DNA from: Pseudomonadota bacterium
GTDB lineage: Bacteria; Desulfobacterota; Desulfobulbia; Desulfobulbales; JAGXFP01
Length of the DNA: 64,000 nt
Assembly (NCBI GenBank): GCA_018814305.1
Contig: JAHJAA010000018.1
Span: 30,244 to 94,243 of the forward strand
Reading direction: 5' to 3'
The notes below the pieces were generated by a model. It was not told the DNA's origin. It saw only the letters and a list, made by a program, of their open reading frames with translations, and ran no database searches. The position numbers and the translations under genes were made by a program. Numbering within the stretch: the first letter of the stretch is position 1; each line of letters starts with the position of its first letter. Shown here piece after piece: positions 1 through 9,981 of the stretch.

Positions 1-1038
1 GCGGAAAAGGACCAACTCGATCTGATCGTTGAGATCACGGAAAAACCCACCGGCAAGTTCAGTATCGGGGCGGGATATTCCAATGTGGAAAGATTCTCGG
101 TGATGGGCGAAGTCAGTGAAGGCAACCTCTTCGGGCGTGGCCAGAGGTTATCGGCCCAGGCCAATCTCAGTAGCATTTCAACCAGGTTTAATATCGACTT
201 CACCGAACCCCGTTTTCTGGACACCCATCTTTTGACCGGCATTAATGTCTACAACTGGAATCGGGAATATGACGACTATGACAAAGACTCACAGGGAGGA
301 GCCTTCCGCCTGGGATATCCCATCAAATGGGGCTGGCACTTTACCGGAAGTTACGGTTATGACAACACCAACCTGGACAACGTGAACCTGGATCTCGCCT
401 CCCAGCAGATCATCGACTCCATGAACTACCACGTAACCAGTTCAGTTAAATCCGGTTTTGTCCGTGACACCCGGAACCGTAACTACGGAGCGACCTCCGG
501 ATCCCGTCATAGTCTGACCGTTGAATATGCCGGAGGATTCCTGGGCGGCGATAACAGTTTTACCAAAAGCGAGGCCTCAACCGGTTGGTACTTTCCCATC
601 ACTGAACAAACCAGCCTCTACTCAAAATTCTCCGTTGGTCGGATTGACAGTAATTCCCAAGGCCATCTCCCCATTTACGAAAAATTCTATCTGGGTGGAT
701 TGAATTCGATCCGCTCCTTTAAAAACGGGGAAATCAGCCCCATTGATTACGTAACCGGTGACCGAATCGGCGGTGACAAGATGTGGTATGCCAATATCGA
801 GTATCAGTTCCCCTTGATTCAAGGCCAAGGCCTGCAAGGAGTAATTTTCTACGATATCGGCAATGTATACGCCATTGAGCAGGGTTGGGATTTCGCCGCG
901 TTCAAAAACAGCGCCGGGATTGGATTCCGTTGGCTTTCACCAATTGGCCCCCTCCGCCTCGAATGGGGATATAATTTAAAACGTAAACCCGATGAACGGC
1001 AGAGTGATTGGGAGTTCAGTATCGGGAGCATGTTTTGA
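1..1038 (+). CDS. bamA: BamA outer-membrane assembly factor, C-terminal part (5' end outside window)
   Basis: The reading frame is open from base 1, so this is the 345-residue C-terminal part of an Omp85/BamA protein that inserts beta-barrel proteins into the outer membrane. The end of the last POTRA domain (E-K-P-T-G) runs into G-A-G-Y-S-N, the first barrel strand, followed by alternating aromatic/polar strands. The protein ends in ...SIGSMF, with the C-terminal Phe typical of barrel proteins. The conserved loop-6 V-R-G-F/Y motif appears as I-R-S-F after G-G-L-N-S: Arg and Phe are kept, Gly is replaced by Ser. A TamA-like Omp85 relative is less likely because of the POTRA/barrel junction and the neighbouring surA. 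Confidence 0.9.
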   Translation, partial: AEKDQLDLIVEITEKPTGKFSIGAGYSNVERFSVMGEVSEGNLFGRGQRLSAQANLSSISTRFNIDFTEPRFLDTHLLTGINVYNWNREYDDYDKDSQGGAFRLGYPIKWGWHFTGSYGYDNTNLDNVNLDLASQQIIDSMNYHVTSSVKSGFVRDTRNRNYGATSGSRHSLTVEYAGGFLGGDNSFTKSEASTGWYFPITEQTSLYSKFSVGRIDSNSQGHLPIYEKFYLGGLNSIRSFKNGEISPIDYVTGDRIGGDKMWYANIEYQFPLIQGQGLQGVIFYDIGNVYAIEQGWDFAAFKNSAGIGFRWLSPIGPLRLEWGYNLKRKPDERQSDWEFSIGSMF

Positions 1039-1131
1039 TGGGACAACAACACTACCAGGTCTTTCTTCAAGCTCATTATATAAGAACGAATAAACCAATT
1101 CGAACGGCTTCCCCCGTCTTCTCCTGACCCC

Positions 1132-4100
1132 ATGAAAGAGTTGTTCAACACTATTGCTAACGATCCCGCTTTCCTGGGTACCGTCTCGGGTCTTCGAGGG
1201 AGCGGTCCCTCATACCTGGCAGCACGCCTAGCTGATGCATGCCGGCGCTCTCTGGCACTGATCGTCCCAAACGAAGAACAGGCAGCCATCCTTGAACAGG
1301 ATCTGGCGCTGTTTTCCCCGTTTCCGGTGTATCTTTATCCGGGCTACGATATCCCACCATATACCCCACTATCACCAGACCCAGCAACGGTGGCGCGGCG
1401 CCTGGCCACTCTGTACCAAGTTTTCACCACGACTTCACCTTCGATTGTGGTCATTCCGGCTGAGGCCTTGCTCCGCAGGGTGATCCCCAAAGATAAACTC
1501 AGTCGTCTCGCCGAGCTGGTTATAGCCGGTGAGGAAACTGATCAGGCCGAACTTATTTTCCGACTGACCCAGGCCGGCTATGAACATGTGTCTCTGGTCC
1601 AAAATGCCGGCGAGTTCAGTCACCGGGGCGGAATTCTCGATATCTTCCCCCCCTATGTCAATACATCTTCCGCTCCTGGAGCGGATCCATCTTGGGAACA
1701 GGGCCCGGTTCGACTCGATTTTTTCGGCGATACAGTGGAGTCGATCAGAATGTTCGATCCCATCAGTCAACGATCCCTGGCTACGATTGAAGAACTGACT
1801 ATCCTACCGGTTTCAGACATCCTTTATACCGAAGTTTCCGGGAATGAAAAAAATTCCCCAGTGAGTCGTTCGAGACAGTATGCCGAGAATCTGCAATGGA
1901 ACAGATATGCCGCGAAAGAACTCAACGAACGCCTGGTTACCGGGCAACGCTTTCCAGGTATTGAGTTTTTTCTCCCCCTCTTCCATGAGCAAACCTCGAC
2001 TCCGCTCGACTTCCTGTCGCCAGATACCATCCTGGTCCTGTTGAATCCACCAGAAATTACCGAAAGCCTTGACCTGGCCTGGGAACGGATCCGGGTCAAC
2101 TATGAGGAATCCCTTAAATCAAAAACGGTGGCCCTACCGCCCGATGAACTCTTTCTAAATGGGAGCAGTCTACTCCTGGAGATCAATAAGCACCCCCGAC
2201 TGTTGATCCATGATTTCCCTGAGACCGGCACGGCTGACCCTGAGGAACCGCTTTCGGATTCCTTTTGCCTGACCATACCAACCTCGGCAGACCATCTCTT
2301 CCATCTTCCCTTTGGCACCCACACCCTGCTCCGTCAAGAACTTGAACTGGAACGCCGCAGTCGAGGATTGCTTGCGCCACTGGCTGGGAAAATTGCCAAT
2401 TGGCTCGATCACGGTGAGCAGGTCCTCATGACCTGCCGATCAAAACGTCACTCCGCTCAGATCATCGAATTTCTAGAACAACACCAACTGACCTGTACCC
2501 GAGTTTCTTGTCCCATTACGACCAAGACCTTTGAACAGTCAGCCGGATCCCTACTGATCAGCGATGATCCCATCACCAGGGGGTTCGATTTTCCGGAAGA
2601 GGGTTTGCACGTACTCTCTGAGGCGGAACTGTTCGGAGAAAAAAAACTTACCAAGCGTCGGTCTGGAAACTTGCCGACCACCGAATCAATCACCTTTGCC
2701 GAATTGACCTCAGGTGATGTCGTAGTCCATCAGACCCACGGTCTGGGGACATATGAAGGACTGGTAACCATGACCATCAATGACGTGGTCGGTGACTATC
2801 TCCAACTTACCTATTTAAATGGCGACAAACTCTATGTTCCCATTGACCGGCTCAACATCGTCCATAAATACCAAGGCCTTTCGGATCAGCAACCGCGTCT
2901 GGACAAACTTGGCGGCACCTCCTGGGCCAGTGCCAAGGAAAAAGTCAAGGAAGCTGTCTGGAAAGTCGCCCAAGAACTGCTCGATCTCTATGCCCGACGT
3001 CAACTGATCACCGGCCATTGTTTTTCCGGCCCCGATCAGATGTATCATGAACTTGAGGAATCGTTCCCCTACGATGAAACTCCGGGGCAACTTAAGGCGA
3101 TCAATGAGGTCATCGATGATCTAACCTCGGAAAAGGTCATGGATCGACTGGTCTGTGGCGACGTCGGTTACGGTAAGACCGAAGTGGCGATCCGGGCCGC
3201 CTTCAAGGTCCTGACCGACAGCCGTCAAGTTGTGATTTTAGTCCCCACCACTGTCCTTGCCGAACAACATGCCGCAACCTTTCGGGAACGTCTTGAAGGA
3301 TTTCCGGTTCGGGTTGAAAGCCTGAATCGTTTCAAAAGCAGGGCCGAACAAAAAGCTACATTAAAGGGCCTGGCAGATGGCTCAGTTGATCTGGTCATCG
3401 GAACCCATCGGCTGCTCTCCAAAGATATCATCCTCAAAAATCTCGGGCTCCTGATCATTGACGAGGAACATCGGTTCGGGGTCAAAGACAAGGAAAAAAT
3501 CAAAAGGATGCGAACCGGGGTCGATGTCCTTACCCTTACTGCCACTCCCATTCCCCGAACCCTGCAGATGTCGCTGTTGGGGATTCGCGATCTTTCAGTA
3601 ATCAGCTCCCCTCCCCGACACCGGCGTTCAGTCAAAACCTTTGTGGCCAAGCTTGATGATCTGGTAATCAAGGAGGCCATCATCCGGGAGTTGCAGAGAA
3701 ACGGCCAGGTTTTCGTGGTCCACAACCGGGTCAACTCCATCCATGAAATGGCCCATCGGATTCAAAAACTCAGGCCCGAAGCCAGGGTGGCTGTGGCCCA
3801 TGGTCAGATGCCCGGCAGCGTTCTCGAAGAGATCATGGTTAATTTCGTCAACCACCAGATCGATGTCCTGGTCTGCACCACCATCATTGAGAGCGGCCTT
3901 GATATTCCCAATGCCAACACCATTATCATCACCAGGGCTGATCGCCTGGGACTTGCTGAAATTTACCAGCTTCGGGGGCGGGTCGGCCGAAGTACCGAAC
4001 AGGCCTATGCCTATCTCCTGGTCCCTTCGCTGGAAGGACTCTCCCGTGATGCCCAGCGCAGGCTCCGCGCCCTGATGGATTACAATGAACTGGGTGGAGG

Positions 4101-4725
4101 ATTCAAACTGGCCATGAGCGACCTTCAGATCCGAGGGGGCGGCAATATCCTCGGTGAATCCCAGAGCGGCAATATCGCAGCCGTGGGTTATGATCTCTAT
4201 CTTGAACTTTTGCAGAAGACCGTGGACGACTTGAAACAACGGGCCGGGGATGGAGAAGCCCTGACTCGGGCTGATGATGTCGAACCAGAGATCAATTTTA
4301 AAATCTCCGCGATGATTCCGGCTGGATACATTCGAGACACCGATCAACGGTATATCGCCTATCGCCGGATTACTTCCTGCCGGACCGAAGATGAGCTCGA
4401 CGATATAAAGGAAGAACTTCGCGATCGTTACGGCCCCTTACCGGAAGAAACGGCACACCTTCTTGTCATCATCTCATTGAAGACCGAGCTCAAACATCTG
4501 GCCATATCCAAATTGGACCAAGGAGACAATATAATTGTGCTCTCTTTTGCAGAAAAAACACCATTACAACCGGAAAAACTCCTGGAACTCATTAAGACTT
4601 CGCCAAGGGTCTTACGACTGACTCCTGACAGCCGTCTGGTCGTTACCACCAAATCAAAAGATCCGCTCAGCCTGCTGCAGGAGACCAAAAAAACATTGCA
4701 GGCCCTGATCCGGAATGCTACTTAA
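1132..4725 (+). CDS. mfd: Transcription-repair coupling factor Mfd
   Basis: A full-length 1197-residue Mfd, the ATP-driven translocase that removes RNA polymerase stalled at DNA lesions and recruits UvrA. The N-terminal UvrB-like part contains the R-G-G-I-L-D-I-F-P motif near residue 165. The CarD-like RNA polymerase-interacting domain follows near residue 530 (G-D-V-V-V-H-Q-T-H-G-L-G). The superfamily 2 helicase core has Walker A GDVGYGKTE at 676-684, the DEEH box at 777-780, T-A-T-P-I-P-R-T-L and the R-G-R-V-G-R motif VI. The TRCF C-terminal domain is present. Length and motif order match the family. The start is the first ATG after the bamA gap; no strong ribosome-binding site is visible. 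Confidence 0.97.
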   Translation: MKELFNTIANDPAFLGTVSGLRGSGPSYLAARLADACRRSLALIVPNEEQAAILEQDLALFSPFPVYLYPGYDIPPYTPLSPDPATVARRLATLYQVFTTTSPSIVVIPAEALLRRVIPKDKLSRLAELVIAGEETDQAELIFRLTQAGYEHVSLVQNAGEFSHRGGILDIFPPYVNTSSAPGADPSWEQGPVRLDFFGDTVESIRMFDPISQRSLATIEELTILPVSDILYTEVSGNEKNSPVSRSRQYAENLQWNRYAAKELNERLVTGQRFPGIEFFLPLFHEQTSTPLDFLSPDTILVLLNPPEITESLDLAWERIRVNYEESLKSKTVALPPDELFLNGSSLLLEINKHPRLLIHDFPETGTADPEEPLSDSFCLTIPTSADHLFHLPFGTHTLLRQELELERRSRGLLAPLAGKIANWLDHGEQVLMTCRSKRHSAQIIEFLEQHQLTCTRVSCPITTKTFEQSAGSLLISDDPITRGFDFPEEGLHVLSEAELFGEKKLTKRRSGNLPTTESITFAELTSGDVVVHQTHGLGTYEGLVTMTINDVVGDYLQLTYLNGDKLYVPIDRLNIVHKYQGLSDQQPRLDKLGGTSWASAKEKVKEAVWKVAQELLDLYARRQLITGHCFSGPDQMYHELEESFPYDETPGQLKAINEVIDDLTSEKVMDRLVCGDVGYGKTEVAIRAAFKVLTDSRQVVILVPTTVLAEQHAATFRERLEGFPVRVESLNRFKSRAEQKATLKGLADGSVDLVIGTHRLLSKDIILKNLGLLIIDEEHRFGVKDKEKIKRMRTGVDVLTLTATPIPRTLQMSLLGIRDLSVISSPPRHRRSVKTFVAKLDDLVIKEAIIRELQRNGQVFVVHNRVNSIHEMAHRIQKLRPEARVAVAHGQMPGSVLEEIMVNFVNHQIDVLVCTTIIESGLDIPNANTIIITRADRLGLAEIYQLRGRVGRSTEQAYAYLLVPSLEGLSRDAQRRLRALMDYNELGGGFKLAMSDLQIRGGGNILGESQSGNIAAVGYDLYLELLQKTVDDLKQRAGDGEALTRADDVEPEINFKISAMIPAGYIRDTDQRYIAYRRITSCRTEDELDDIKEELRDRYGPLPEETAHLLVIISLKTELKHLAISKLDQGDNIIVLSFAEKTPLQPEKLLELIKTSPRVLRLTPDSRLVVTTKSKDPLSLLQETKKTLQALIRNAT

Positions 4726-4894
4726 CTATATTGGTGATGGTGCTAACAATATGGTTCTCCGGGGAAGATCATGATAAAACCTTATCAGCATCCACCACCC
4801 CAAGTGGTTATCAAAAAATTAAGCAGCGGGGTACTCCTTATTTCAGGTGTCAGCTATTTTCCTTCTCTTTATTCACTTTTCTCAGGCGACATCA

Positions 4895-5932
4895 ATGAGA
4901 CCATCATTACAGAAACCGACTCGTCACATACCCATTCTAATTCTTTTCTTTTTAATTCTTCCCCTACATCTTTCGGGAGCCGCCCAGACTACTGTGCTGG
5001 ATCGGGTTGTGGCAGTGGTTAATGACGAAGTCATTACCCTGACCGAGCTTCTGCTTCAGGAAAAAGAGATACTCCCTCCAACTGGTGAAAATCTTGAAGG
5101 GCAATTAAAGCCGGGAGGGATTTCACCGGAGGTTCGACGCAAGATACTGACAGATCTTATCGACCGGATTCTGATTCGCCAACAGGCAAGGAAATTCAAT
5201 CTTGCCGTTTCCACTCAGGATATTGATGAAGCAATTGACCGAATCAGCCGCGAAAATGGTAAATCCGTACCTGAACTCATGACCGCCTTAGGCCAGGCTG
5301 GAATTTCGGAGGCCATGTATCGCAACCAGTTGAGTGATCAGATTTTAAAATCAAAAATCATCAGCTATGAGATATCCTCCAAAATAGTGATCAGCGAGGA
5401 GAAGGCCCTTCAATACTATACCGACACCTACACCATCAATCAAACCGCTGAAGGATATCACATTCTTCAGATGGGTTTTACCTGGAACGGGCCTTTAGCC
5501 CTGTCGGGAGGCAAAGCGGAGGCCCAAATAAGGGCGGAAAGGGTTCACGGGATGGCCCTTGAAGGGCAAAATTTCAGCCAACTAGCCTTGGCCTTCTCCG
5601 AGTTACCCTCGGCCAAGGATGGTGGCAACCTTGGTATTATCACCACCGATGAAATGTCTGAATCCATGCAGAATCTGCTCAAAGACATGGAGCCTGGCCG
5701 CATCAGTCAGATAATTGAGGTCCAGGACTCCTTGCAGTTCTTTATGGTGGTCTCGATAAACACCGGAGGAACCACCCGCTACGCTCCCTTTGAAGCGGTC
5801 CAAGATGAGATCAATTCCATTCTCTATAAAGCGGAAGTAGAAAAACGATACAACGATTGGCTCGATGCCATAAGGGATACCGCGGTGATCAGAGAATCCC
5901 TGGATGAGCCCGAAGAAAAAAAATCTTTATGA
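4895..5932 (+). CDS. surA: SurA-like periplasmic peptidyl-prolyl isomerase/chaperone
   Basis: The protein starts M-R-P-S-L with a hydrophobic export signal ending near S-G-A-A-Q. A SurA N-terminal domain follows, containing V-V-A-V-V-N-D-E-V-I-T, which is highly typical of SurA and relatives. A single parvulin (rotamase) domain lies at about residues 175-300, with D-G-G-N-L-G near its end. At 345 residues with one PPIase domain it is shorter than E. coli SurA, which has two. An in-frame ATG 16 codons upstream (4847) is possible but would place extra residues before the signal peptide. Its role is probably to escort outer-membrane proteins to BamA, whose gene lies upstream. Confidence 0.85.
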   Translation: MRPSLQKPTRHIPILILFFLILPLHLSGAAQTTVLDRVVAVVNDEVITLTELLLQEKEILPPTGENLEGQLKPGGISPEVRRKILTDLIDRILIRQQARKFNLAVSTQDIDEAIDRISRENGKSVPELMTALGQAGISEAMYRNQLSDQILKSKIISYEISSKIVISEEKALQYYTDTYTINQTAEGYHILQMGFTWNGPLALSGGKAEAQIRAERVHGMALEGQNFSQLALAFSELPSAKDGGNLGIITTDEMSESMQNLLKDMEPGRISQIIEVQDSLQFFMVVSINTGGTTRYAPFEAVQDEINSILYKAEVEKRYNDWLDAIRDTAVIRESLDEPEEKKSL

Positions 5933-6016
5933 CGCACAGGGAAGTAGTGACGCAAAATCAACGGAGTTGCTGCACTCCATCCGTTGAATCCATTCGGCAC
6001 TTGCAGGAGGCTTGTC

Positions 6017-7255
6017 GTGAATACTGAAAGACAGCAGGAAACCCTGGGGCATATCTTCAAATCCGAGCGTACAAATCAGGGGAAGACCCTGGAAGAGGCT
6101 GCCGAAACAACCCGCATACACATCAAACAGCTACAGGCTTTGGAAAAAGACGACTTTGATTCGCTTCCCGCCGAAGTATTCGTTCGGGGGTTCATTCGGC
6201 TCTACGCCAAATTCCTCGGGATGGATCAGGACAAGGCTATACGACACTATTTCACCCAACTGAATCGGAGCCCTAACGACACCCTTCAAAAACCGTATCA
6301 CCAACAAATACTAACCGGCGAACCACTCAGCCGCAAACCCGGCAATTTTATGGTTGGACGAACAGCCGCCATCATGGGAATCTTTATCCTGTTGATCTTG
6401 CTTTTTTATTTTCTGGGTTCTTTTTTTATGCGGGAAAACATCCAAGGAACCAGCCCCAACACCATCCAGGATACGTTATCATCAAACACCATTGAACACC
6501 CTCCCGTTGAAAACCTCTCGATGGATACATTGACGAATCAGGCTGAAGTAAAGCCTACCGAGTCTCGCCTGGATCAGGAGGCTGTCATCACCACCACAAC
6601 AGTTCTTCACCTGAATTCAAAGACAAACCTCGACGAAACCACTGCCCAACAGCTCCCAGACAAACATTTTCAAGCCACCAGCACACCATCCTCCCTCATT
6701 CCCACAAAACTGGCACCAATCCCATCTGCTCCGCGGGAGGAAATATCCCAATCATCAAAGATCCCGGGACCAGAGACAATACCCACACCTGGGCCAGCAC
6801 AGACTCCCTCTGTGGAACCGGACACCTCCAACAACGCCATCAGAACTGAACCACCAGTAGAGATATCCAACCTCAGTTCTCAACCAGCTGCCCCATCGGC
6901 CCCCACCACCCCCAACTCCCCACAAAGCGAAGCTCAGTCAGTTTCCCCGATTGTCGAACAACAATACCCTCGGTCCGTGGTTGTTCGTAACGCCCCGTCT
7001 ACCCAGACCGGGACAGTGGCTCCTCCATATACTCTAACGCTGACTTTTACAGGTCCCTGTTGGATCAGGATCAAACTTGATGATGGCGACCCGCAACAGA
7101 CCAACTTTACGACCGGTGACACAATCACCTGGAAAACTGATCAAAGCATTGCTCTGGGGATCGATCATCCCGACCGCGCCCGTTTCACCTTGAATGGCAA
7201 TCCTTTTCCCGTCTCCAAGTCCTCCTCTTCCATCACCGAAATAAACATCCCGTAA
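6017..7255 (+). CDS. rodZ: RodZ-like cytoskeletal/HTH membrane protein
   Basis: A GTG start is chosen because GCAGGAGG lies six bases upstream. The product has about 412 residues. The N-terminal helix-turn-helix domain (HTH_25 type, about residues 10-80: T-L-G-H-I-F-K-S-E-R ... G-K-T-L-E-E-A-A) is followed by one transmembrane helix near residue 125, a long Pro/Thr/Ser-rich periplasmic linker, and a C-terminal DUF4115 beta domain. This order is the RodZ architecture. RodZ links MreB filaments to the membrane and supports cell-shape maintenance. The low-complexity linker is expected to diverge fast. A bare DUF4115 regulator is an alternative, but the full domain set argues for RodZ. Confidence 0.85.
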   Translation: MNTERQQETLGHIFKSERTNQGKTLEEAAETTRIHIKQLQALEKDDFDSLPAEVFVRGFIRLYAKFLGMDQDKAIRHYFTQLNRSPNDTLQKPYHQQILTGEPLSRKPGNFMVGRTAAIMGIFILLILLFYFLGSFFMRENIQGTSPNTIQDTLSSNTIEHPPVENLSMDTLTNQAEVKPTESRLDQEAVITTTTVLHLNSKTNLDETTAQQLPDKHFQATSTPSSLIPTKLAPIPSAPREEISQSSKIPGPETIPTPGPAQTPSVEPDTSNNAIRTEPPVEISNLSSQPAAPSAPTTPNSPQSEAQSVSPIVEQQYPRSVVVRNAPSTQTGTVAPPYTLTLTFTGPCWIRIKLDDGDPQQTNFTTGDTITWKTDQSIALGIDHPDRARFTLNGNPFPVSKSSSSITEINIP

Positions 7256-7263
7256 GTACATCT

Positions 7264-8049
7264 ATGGAATCCTGCAGTACCTTAGCCATCGTCCTTGAAG
7301 TAAAAGAATTTGGCGAATCCGACAAAATCATCACCTTTTACAGTGAAGACCGGGGCAAACTCTGCGGAATCGCCAAGGGGGCCCGACGAAGTCTCAAACG
7401 GTTCGTCAACAAACTTGAACTCTTTTCCGTTCTAGAGTTGTTGTATACCAATAGCCGCAGCTCTTCGTTGGTGATGATCGATCAGGCCGAACTCATCTCA
7501 TCTCTTCCGCTTTTACGACAAAATTACAACAGGTATGTTGCTGCTGCCCTGATCGCCGAATCAACCCTGCACTGGACCAGAGAACACGATGCAGAGCCAG
7601 CCCTTTACGAGCTCCTGGCATGGTCTCTGAACTATCTCACCGACCCCCGTCACCCCCCGTCATGGGGGGTGATTCTCTTTCTAACCCGTTTGTATACCCT
7701 GGTCGGTTACGACCTCCAGTTGGACGGATGTGTTCAATGTGGGACCCTCTTGCCCACTCTCAGCCCTTATCACTTTTATAATAGTCGACAAGGGTTCGTC
7801 TGCAGCGCCTGCAGGAGGCGCCTTCAAAGCTCAGTTCAAGATCCTGCCATGCCGCTGGCTACCGGCACAGTAAAGATTCTACAGAAGGCAAAAATTCTCC
7901 CTCTGGTCAAACTTAACCGATTAAAGTTTACCCAAAACGCCGAAAGCGAGGCCCTGATTTTGCTTCATGGGTATGGTAAAAATCTGCTGCAACGTGATAG
8001 CCACTCTTGGGCCTTTTTGGCTGGCTACAGTAAAGATCATAAAGGATGA
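7264..8049 (+). CDS. recO: DNA repair protein RecO
   Basis: A 261-residue RecO, which with RecR loads RecA onto SSB-coated single-stranded DNA in recombinational repair. The N-terminal OB fold carries the typical F-G-E-S-D-K-I-I-T-F-Y-S and G-K-L-C-G-I-A-K-G-A-R-R signatures. A zinc-binding site is formed by C156-x2-C159 and C180-x2-C183, followed by a helical C-terminal domain. Length and order match bacterial RecO. It starts eight bases after the rodZ-like stop, suggesting cotranscription. Confidence 0.93.
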   Translation: MESCSTLAIVLEVKEFGESDKIITFYSEDRGKLCGIAKGARRSLKRFVNKLELFSVLELLYTNSRSSSLVMIDQAELISSLPLLRQNYNRYVAAALIAESTLHWTREHDAEPALYELLAWSLNYLTDPRHPPSWGVILFLTRLYTLVGYDLQLDGCVQCGTLLPTLSPYHFYNSRQGFVCSACRRRLQSSVQDPAMPLATGTVKILQKAKILPLVKLNRLKFTQNAESEALILLHGYGKNLLQRDSHSWAFLAGYSKDHKG

Positions 8050-8184
8050 GTCATTCTCCATCCGGTCTCCCCCCATCATCGATAATAACGAAAGCGCTTT
8101 CCTTTGAATTAGGGGTGACCACTAAACGACCAAGGCACCCTGTTTTTCTATTGCCAATTACCTGGTCCGAGGTATCCTGCTCCG

Positions 8185-9153
8185 ATGTCAAATCATTCCA
8201 AAAAAAATACGCCATCGGCAGGCATATCTTTCCTCGGTATTCATGGCCTGATGTTGCTCGCTGCGATCATTGTATCGAGTTCCTTTACCGTTGGGGAAGC
8301 AATCACCCGAGGACTTGATCCAGCCGTTTTGCTGCTGCTCCGTTATCTTCTGGCAACCGCCTGCCTGGCTCCCTTCTTGATTAATCGTCAGGGTATAACC
8401 AGACCACATCTTGGGCAACTGGTCGGCTATGCTACGATCAGCGCGAGTACGGTTGGATTCTTCTGGTGCATGTTTGAATCACTTCGTTACACCACTGCCT
8501 TAAATACCAGCATCATCTTCACCCTGGTTCCGGGAATTTCAGGGATATATAGTGCCATATTTCTTAAAGAGAGACTTGGCCGCAATCGCCTACTGGCTTT
8601 GACTTTCGGGATGTTTGGAGCCCTTTGGGTAATCTTCCGTGGCAGCCCGGAACGGCTTCTAGCCCTGGAAGTCAACCATGGAGATCTCCTCTTCCTGGCA
8701 GGGTGCTTTATGATGGCTGCCTATACCCCCCTGGTCAAAAAAGTTCACCGTAATGAGTCAATGATAGTCATGACTTTCTGGGTTCTGGCTACCGGTAGCG
8801 GTTGGTTGCTGCTTCTTTCACTCACCCGACTTTCAGAGGTCAACTGGGCCGGAGTCTCCGACCAGGTCTGGGCTGGAATTATTTACCTGGCAATCTTTTC
8901 CACCGTGGTGACCTTCTACCTTACCCATCTGGCAACCCTCTACCTCGGACCGACCAGGGTCATGGCATACAGCTACTTCTATCCTGTCTTTGTCCTCATG
9001 ATTAACTGGCTGTTGGGCAAAGGACTTCCGCCAGCCATCATCCTGCCCGGAGTTGTCGTGGTTACCCTCTCCGCTTTGGTCCTCCAGGGAGGGGTCGTTC
9101 GTACGCCTTTTACCCTTCCTGGGCGCCGAATCAACAGTGCAAACGACACCTAG
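8185..9153 (+). CDS. EamA/DMT-family membrane transporter
   Basis: A 322-residue polytopic membrane protein with about ten hydrophobic helices arranged as two repeated EamA halves, the drug/metabolite transporter superfamily organisation. The first half has the loop motif around L-D-P-A-V-L-L-L-L-R-Y-L-L-A-T-A, and F-L-K-E-R-L-G follows in the EamA-typical position. The substrate cannot be deduced: family members export amino acids, nucleotides, cofactors or drugs. It is preceded by about 130 bases after recO with no recognised gene. Confidence 0.85.
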   Translation: MSNHSKKNTPSAGISFLGIHGLMLLAAIIVSSSFTVGEAITRGLDPAVLLLLRYLLATACLAPFLINRQGITRPHLGQLVGYATISASTVGFFWCMFESLRYTTALNTSIIFTLVPGISGIYSAIFLKERLGRNRLLALTFGMFGALWVIFRGSPERLLALEVNHGDLLFLAGCFMMAAYTPLVKKVHRNESMIVMTFWVLATGSGWLLLLSLTRLSEVNWAGVSDQVWAGIIYLAIFSTVVTFYLTHLATLYLGPTRVMAYSYFYPVFVLMINWLLGKGLPPAIILPGVVVVTLSALVLQGGVVRTPFTLPGRRINSANDT

Positions 9154-9256
9154 GTCATCTCGGATAGGTAGGACACAAGGTAATTTCCAATTTGACTTAC
9201 CTGACGGGATACGTAAAAATAACCTGACTGTCGAAAAAAAATATAACGAGACAAAA

Positions 9257-9757
9257 ATGATATCTATAATCGATCCATTCATAGTTGAATTCTGGAAAAA
9301 CATTCTGCTGACCCTCTTCTGTGGCGGTATGGTCGGGCTTGAACGGCAACTCCGGGGAAAACCGGCTGGAATCAGAACCAGTATCCTGATTTGCCTTGGC
9401 ACCCAGACCTTTGTCCTTTTGTCGGTTAATATGGCTGGGAATATTGATCCTACGAGGGTCCTGGGACAAGTGGTTACAGGCATTGGTTTTATCGGGGCCG
9501 GGGTGATCATGTCCAAGGAAGGCTTAGTCAAAGGGGTCACCTCGGCAGCCATCATCTGGGTACTGGCCGGCATCGGCGCCGCAATCGGTTTGGGCCAGTC
9601 CGCCATTGCCCTCTCCCTGACCCTGGTAACAGTCAGTGTACTGGTCGGTGTTGAACTGCTCGAAAACACCTTCCGTAAGCTCCGGCAAGGGGTTCATTCC
9701 GGCTATCATCACCGGGATGGCTATAATCAGAGACAAACAGAAAGCCAGGATGATTGA
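9257..9757 (+). CDS. MgtC/SapB-family membrane protein
   Basis: The start M-I-S-I-I-D-P-F gives a 166-residue protein with four hydrophobic helices and the MgtC signature G-G-M-V-G-L-E-R-Q-L-R-G-K-P-A-G-I-R-T, then G-I-G-F-I-G-A-G-V-I and G-V-T-S-A-A-I-I-W. MgtC proteins affect membrane ATP synthase and Mg2+ homeostasis in some pathogens; many bacterial homologues have unknown roles. The frame is open further upstream, but the family begins at this methionine. It overlaps the next small gene by one base (TGATG), so the two are probably translated together. Confidence 0.88.
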   Translation: MISIIDPFIVEFWKNILLTLFCGGMVGLERQLRGKPAGIRTSILICLGTQTFVLLSVNMAGNIDPTRVLGQVVTGIGFIGAGVIMSKEGLVKGVTSAAIIWVLAGIGAAIGLGQSAIALSLTLVTVSVLVGVELLENTFRKLRQGVHSGYHHRDGYNQRQTESQDD

Positions 9758-9978
9758 TGATGGTGAAATTGGCAGAAGGCATAAAAGACCCTATGGACTC
9801 ATGGGCGGAATTGGGGGAACTCTCTGAAGAAAATCTCCTGAATGTACTCACCAGATTATATACTCACTACGAGAAACTACAGAAACAAAACCCCGCCAGT
9901 GAAGCTGCGCTAGATTTTTTTCGCAACCTCGGTTCTGCCATTGACCAGACCAATCAATGTAACAGTAACCGTCGTTGA
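9757..9978 (+). CDS. Small conserved-looking helical protein of unknown function
   Basis: An ORF of 73 codons starting in the TGATG overlap with the mgtC-like stop, with CCAGGA six bases upstream. The product is soluble, charged and predicted mainly helical (E-E-N-L-L-N-V-L-T-R-L-Y-T-H-Y), with no transmembrane segment and a single Cys. I do not recognise a family. Tight packing between mgtC and the BFD-like gene (three bases to the next ATG) is the main evidence that it is real. Confidence 0.55.
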   Translation: MMVKLAEGIKDPMDSWAELGELSEENLLNVLTRLYTHYEKLQKQNPASEAALDFFRNLGSAIDQTNQCNSNRR

Positions 9979-9981
9979 ACC

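Noticed and set aside
3628..4347. 239-codon - strand frame
   Set aside because: Antisense to the conserved helicase part of mfd; long only because stop codons are rare in this frame.
8046..8318. 90-codon frame overlapping the recO stop and the EamA start
   Set aside because: Overlaps the EamA gene in another frame, is low-complexity, and has no recognisable domain.
8833..9669. 278-codon open frame on the - strand
   Set aside because: Lies antisense to the EamA and MgtC genes, has no family features, and its composition is that of a reversed membrane-protein gene.
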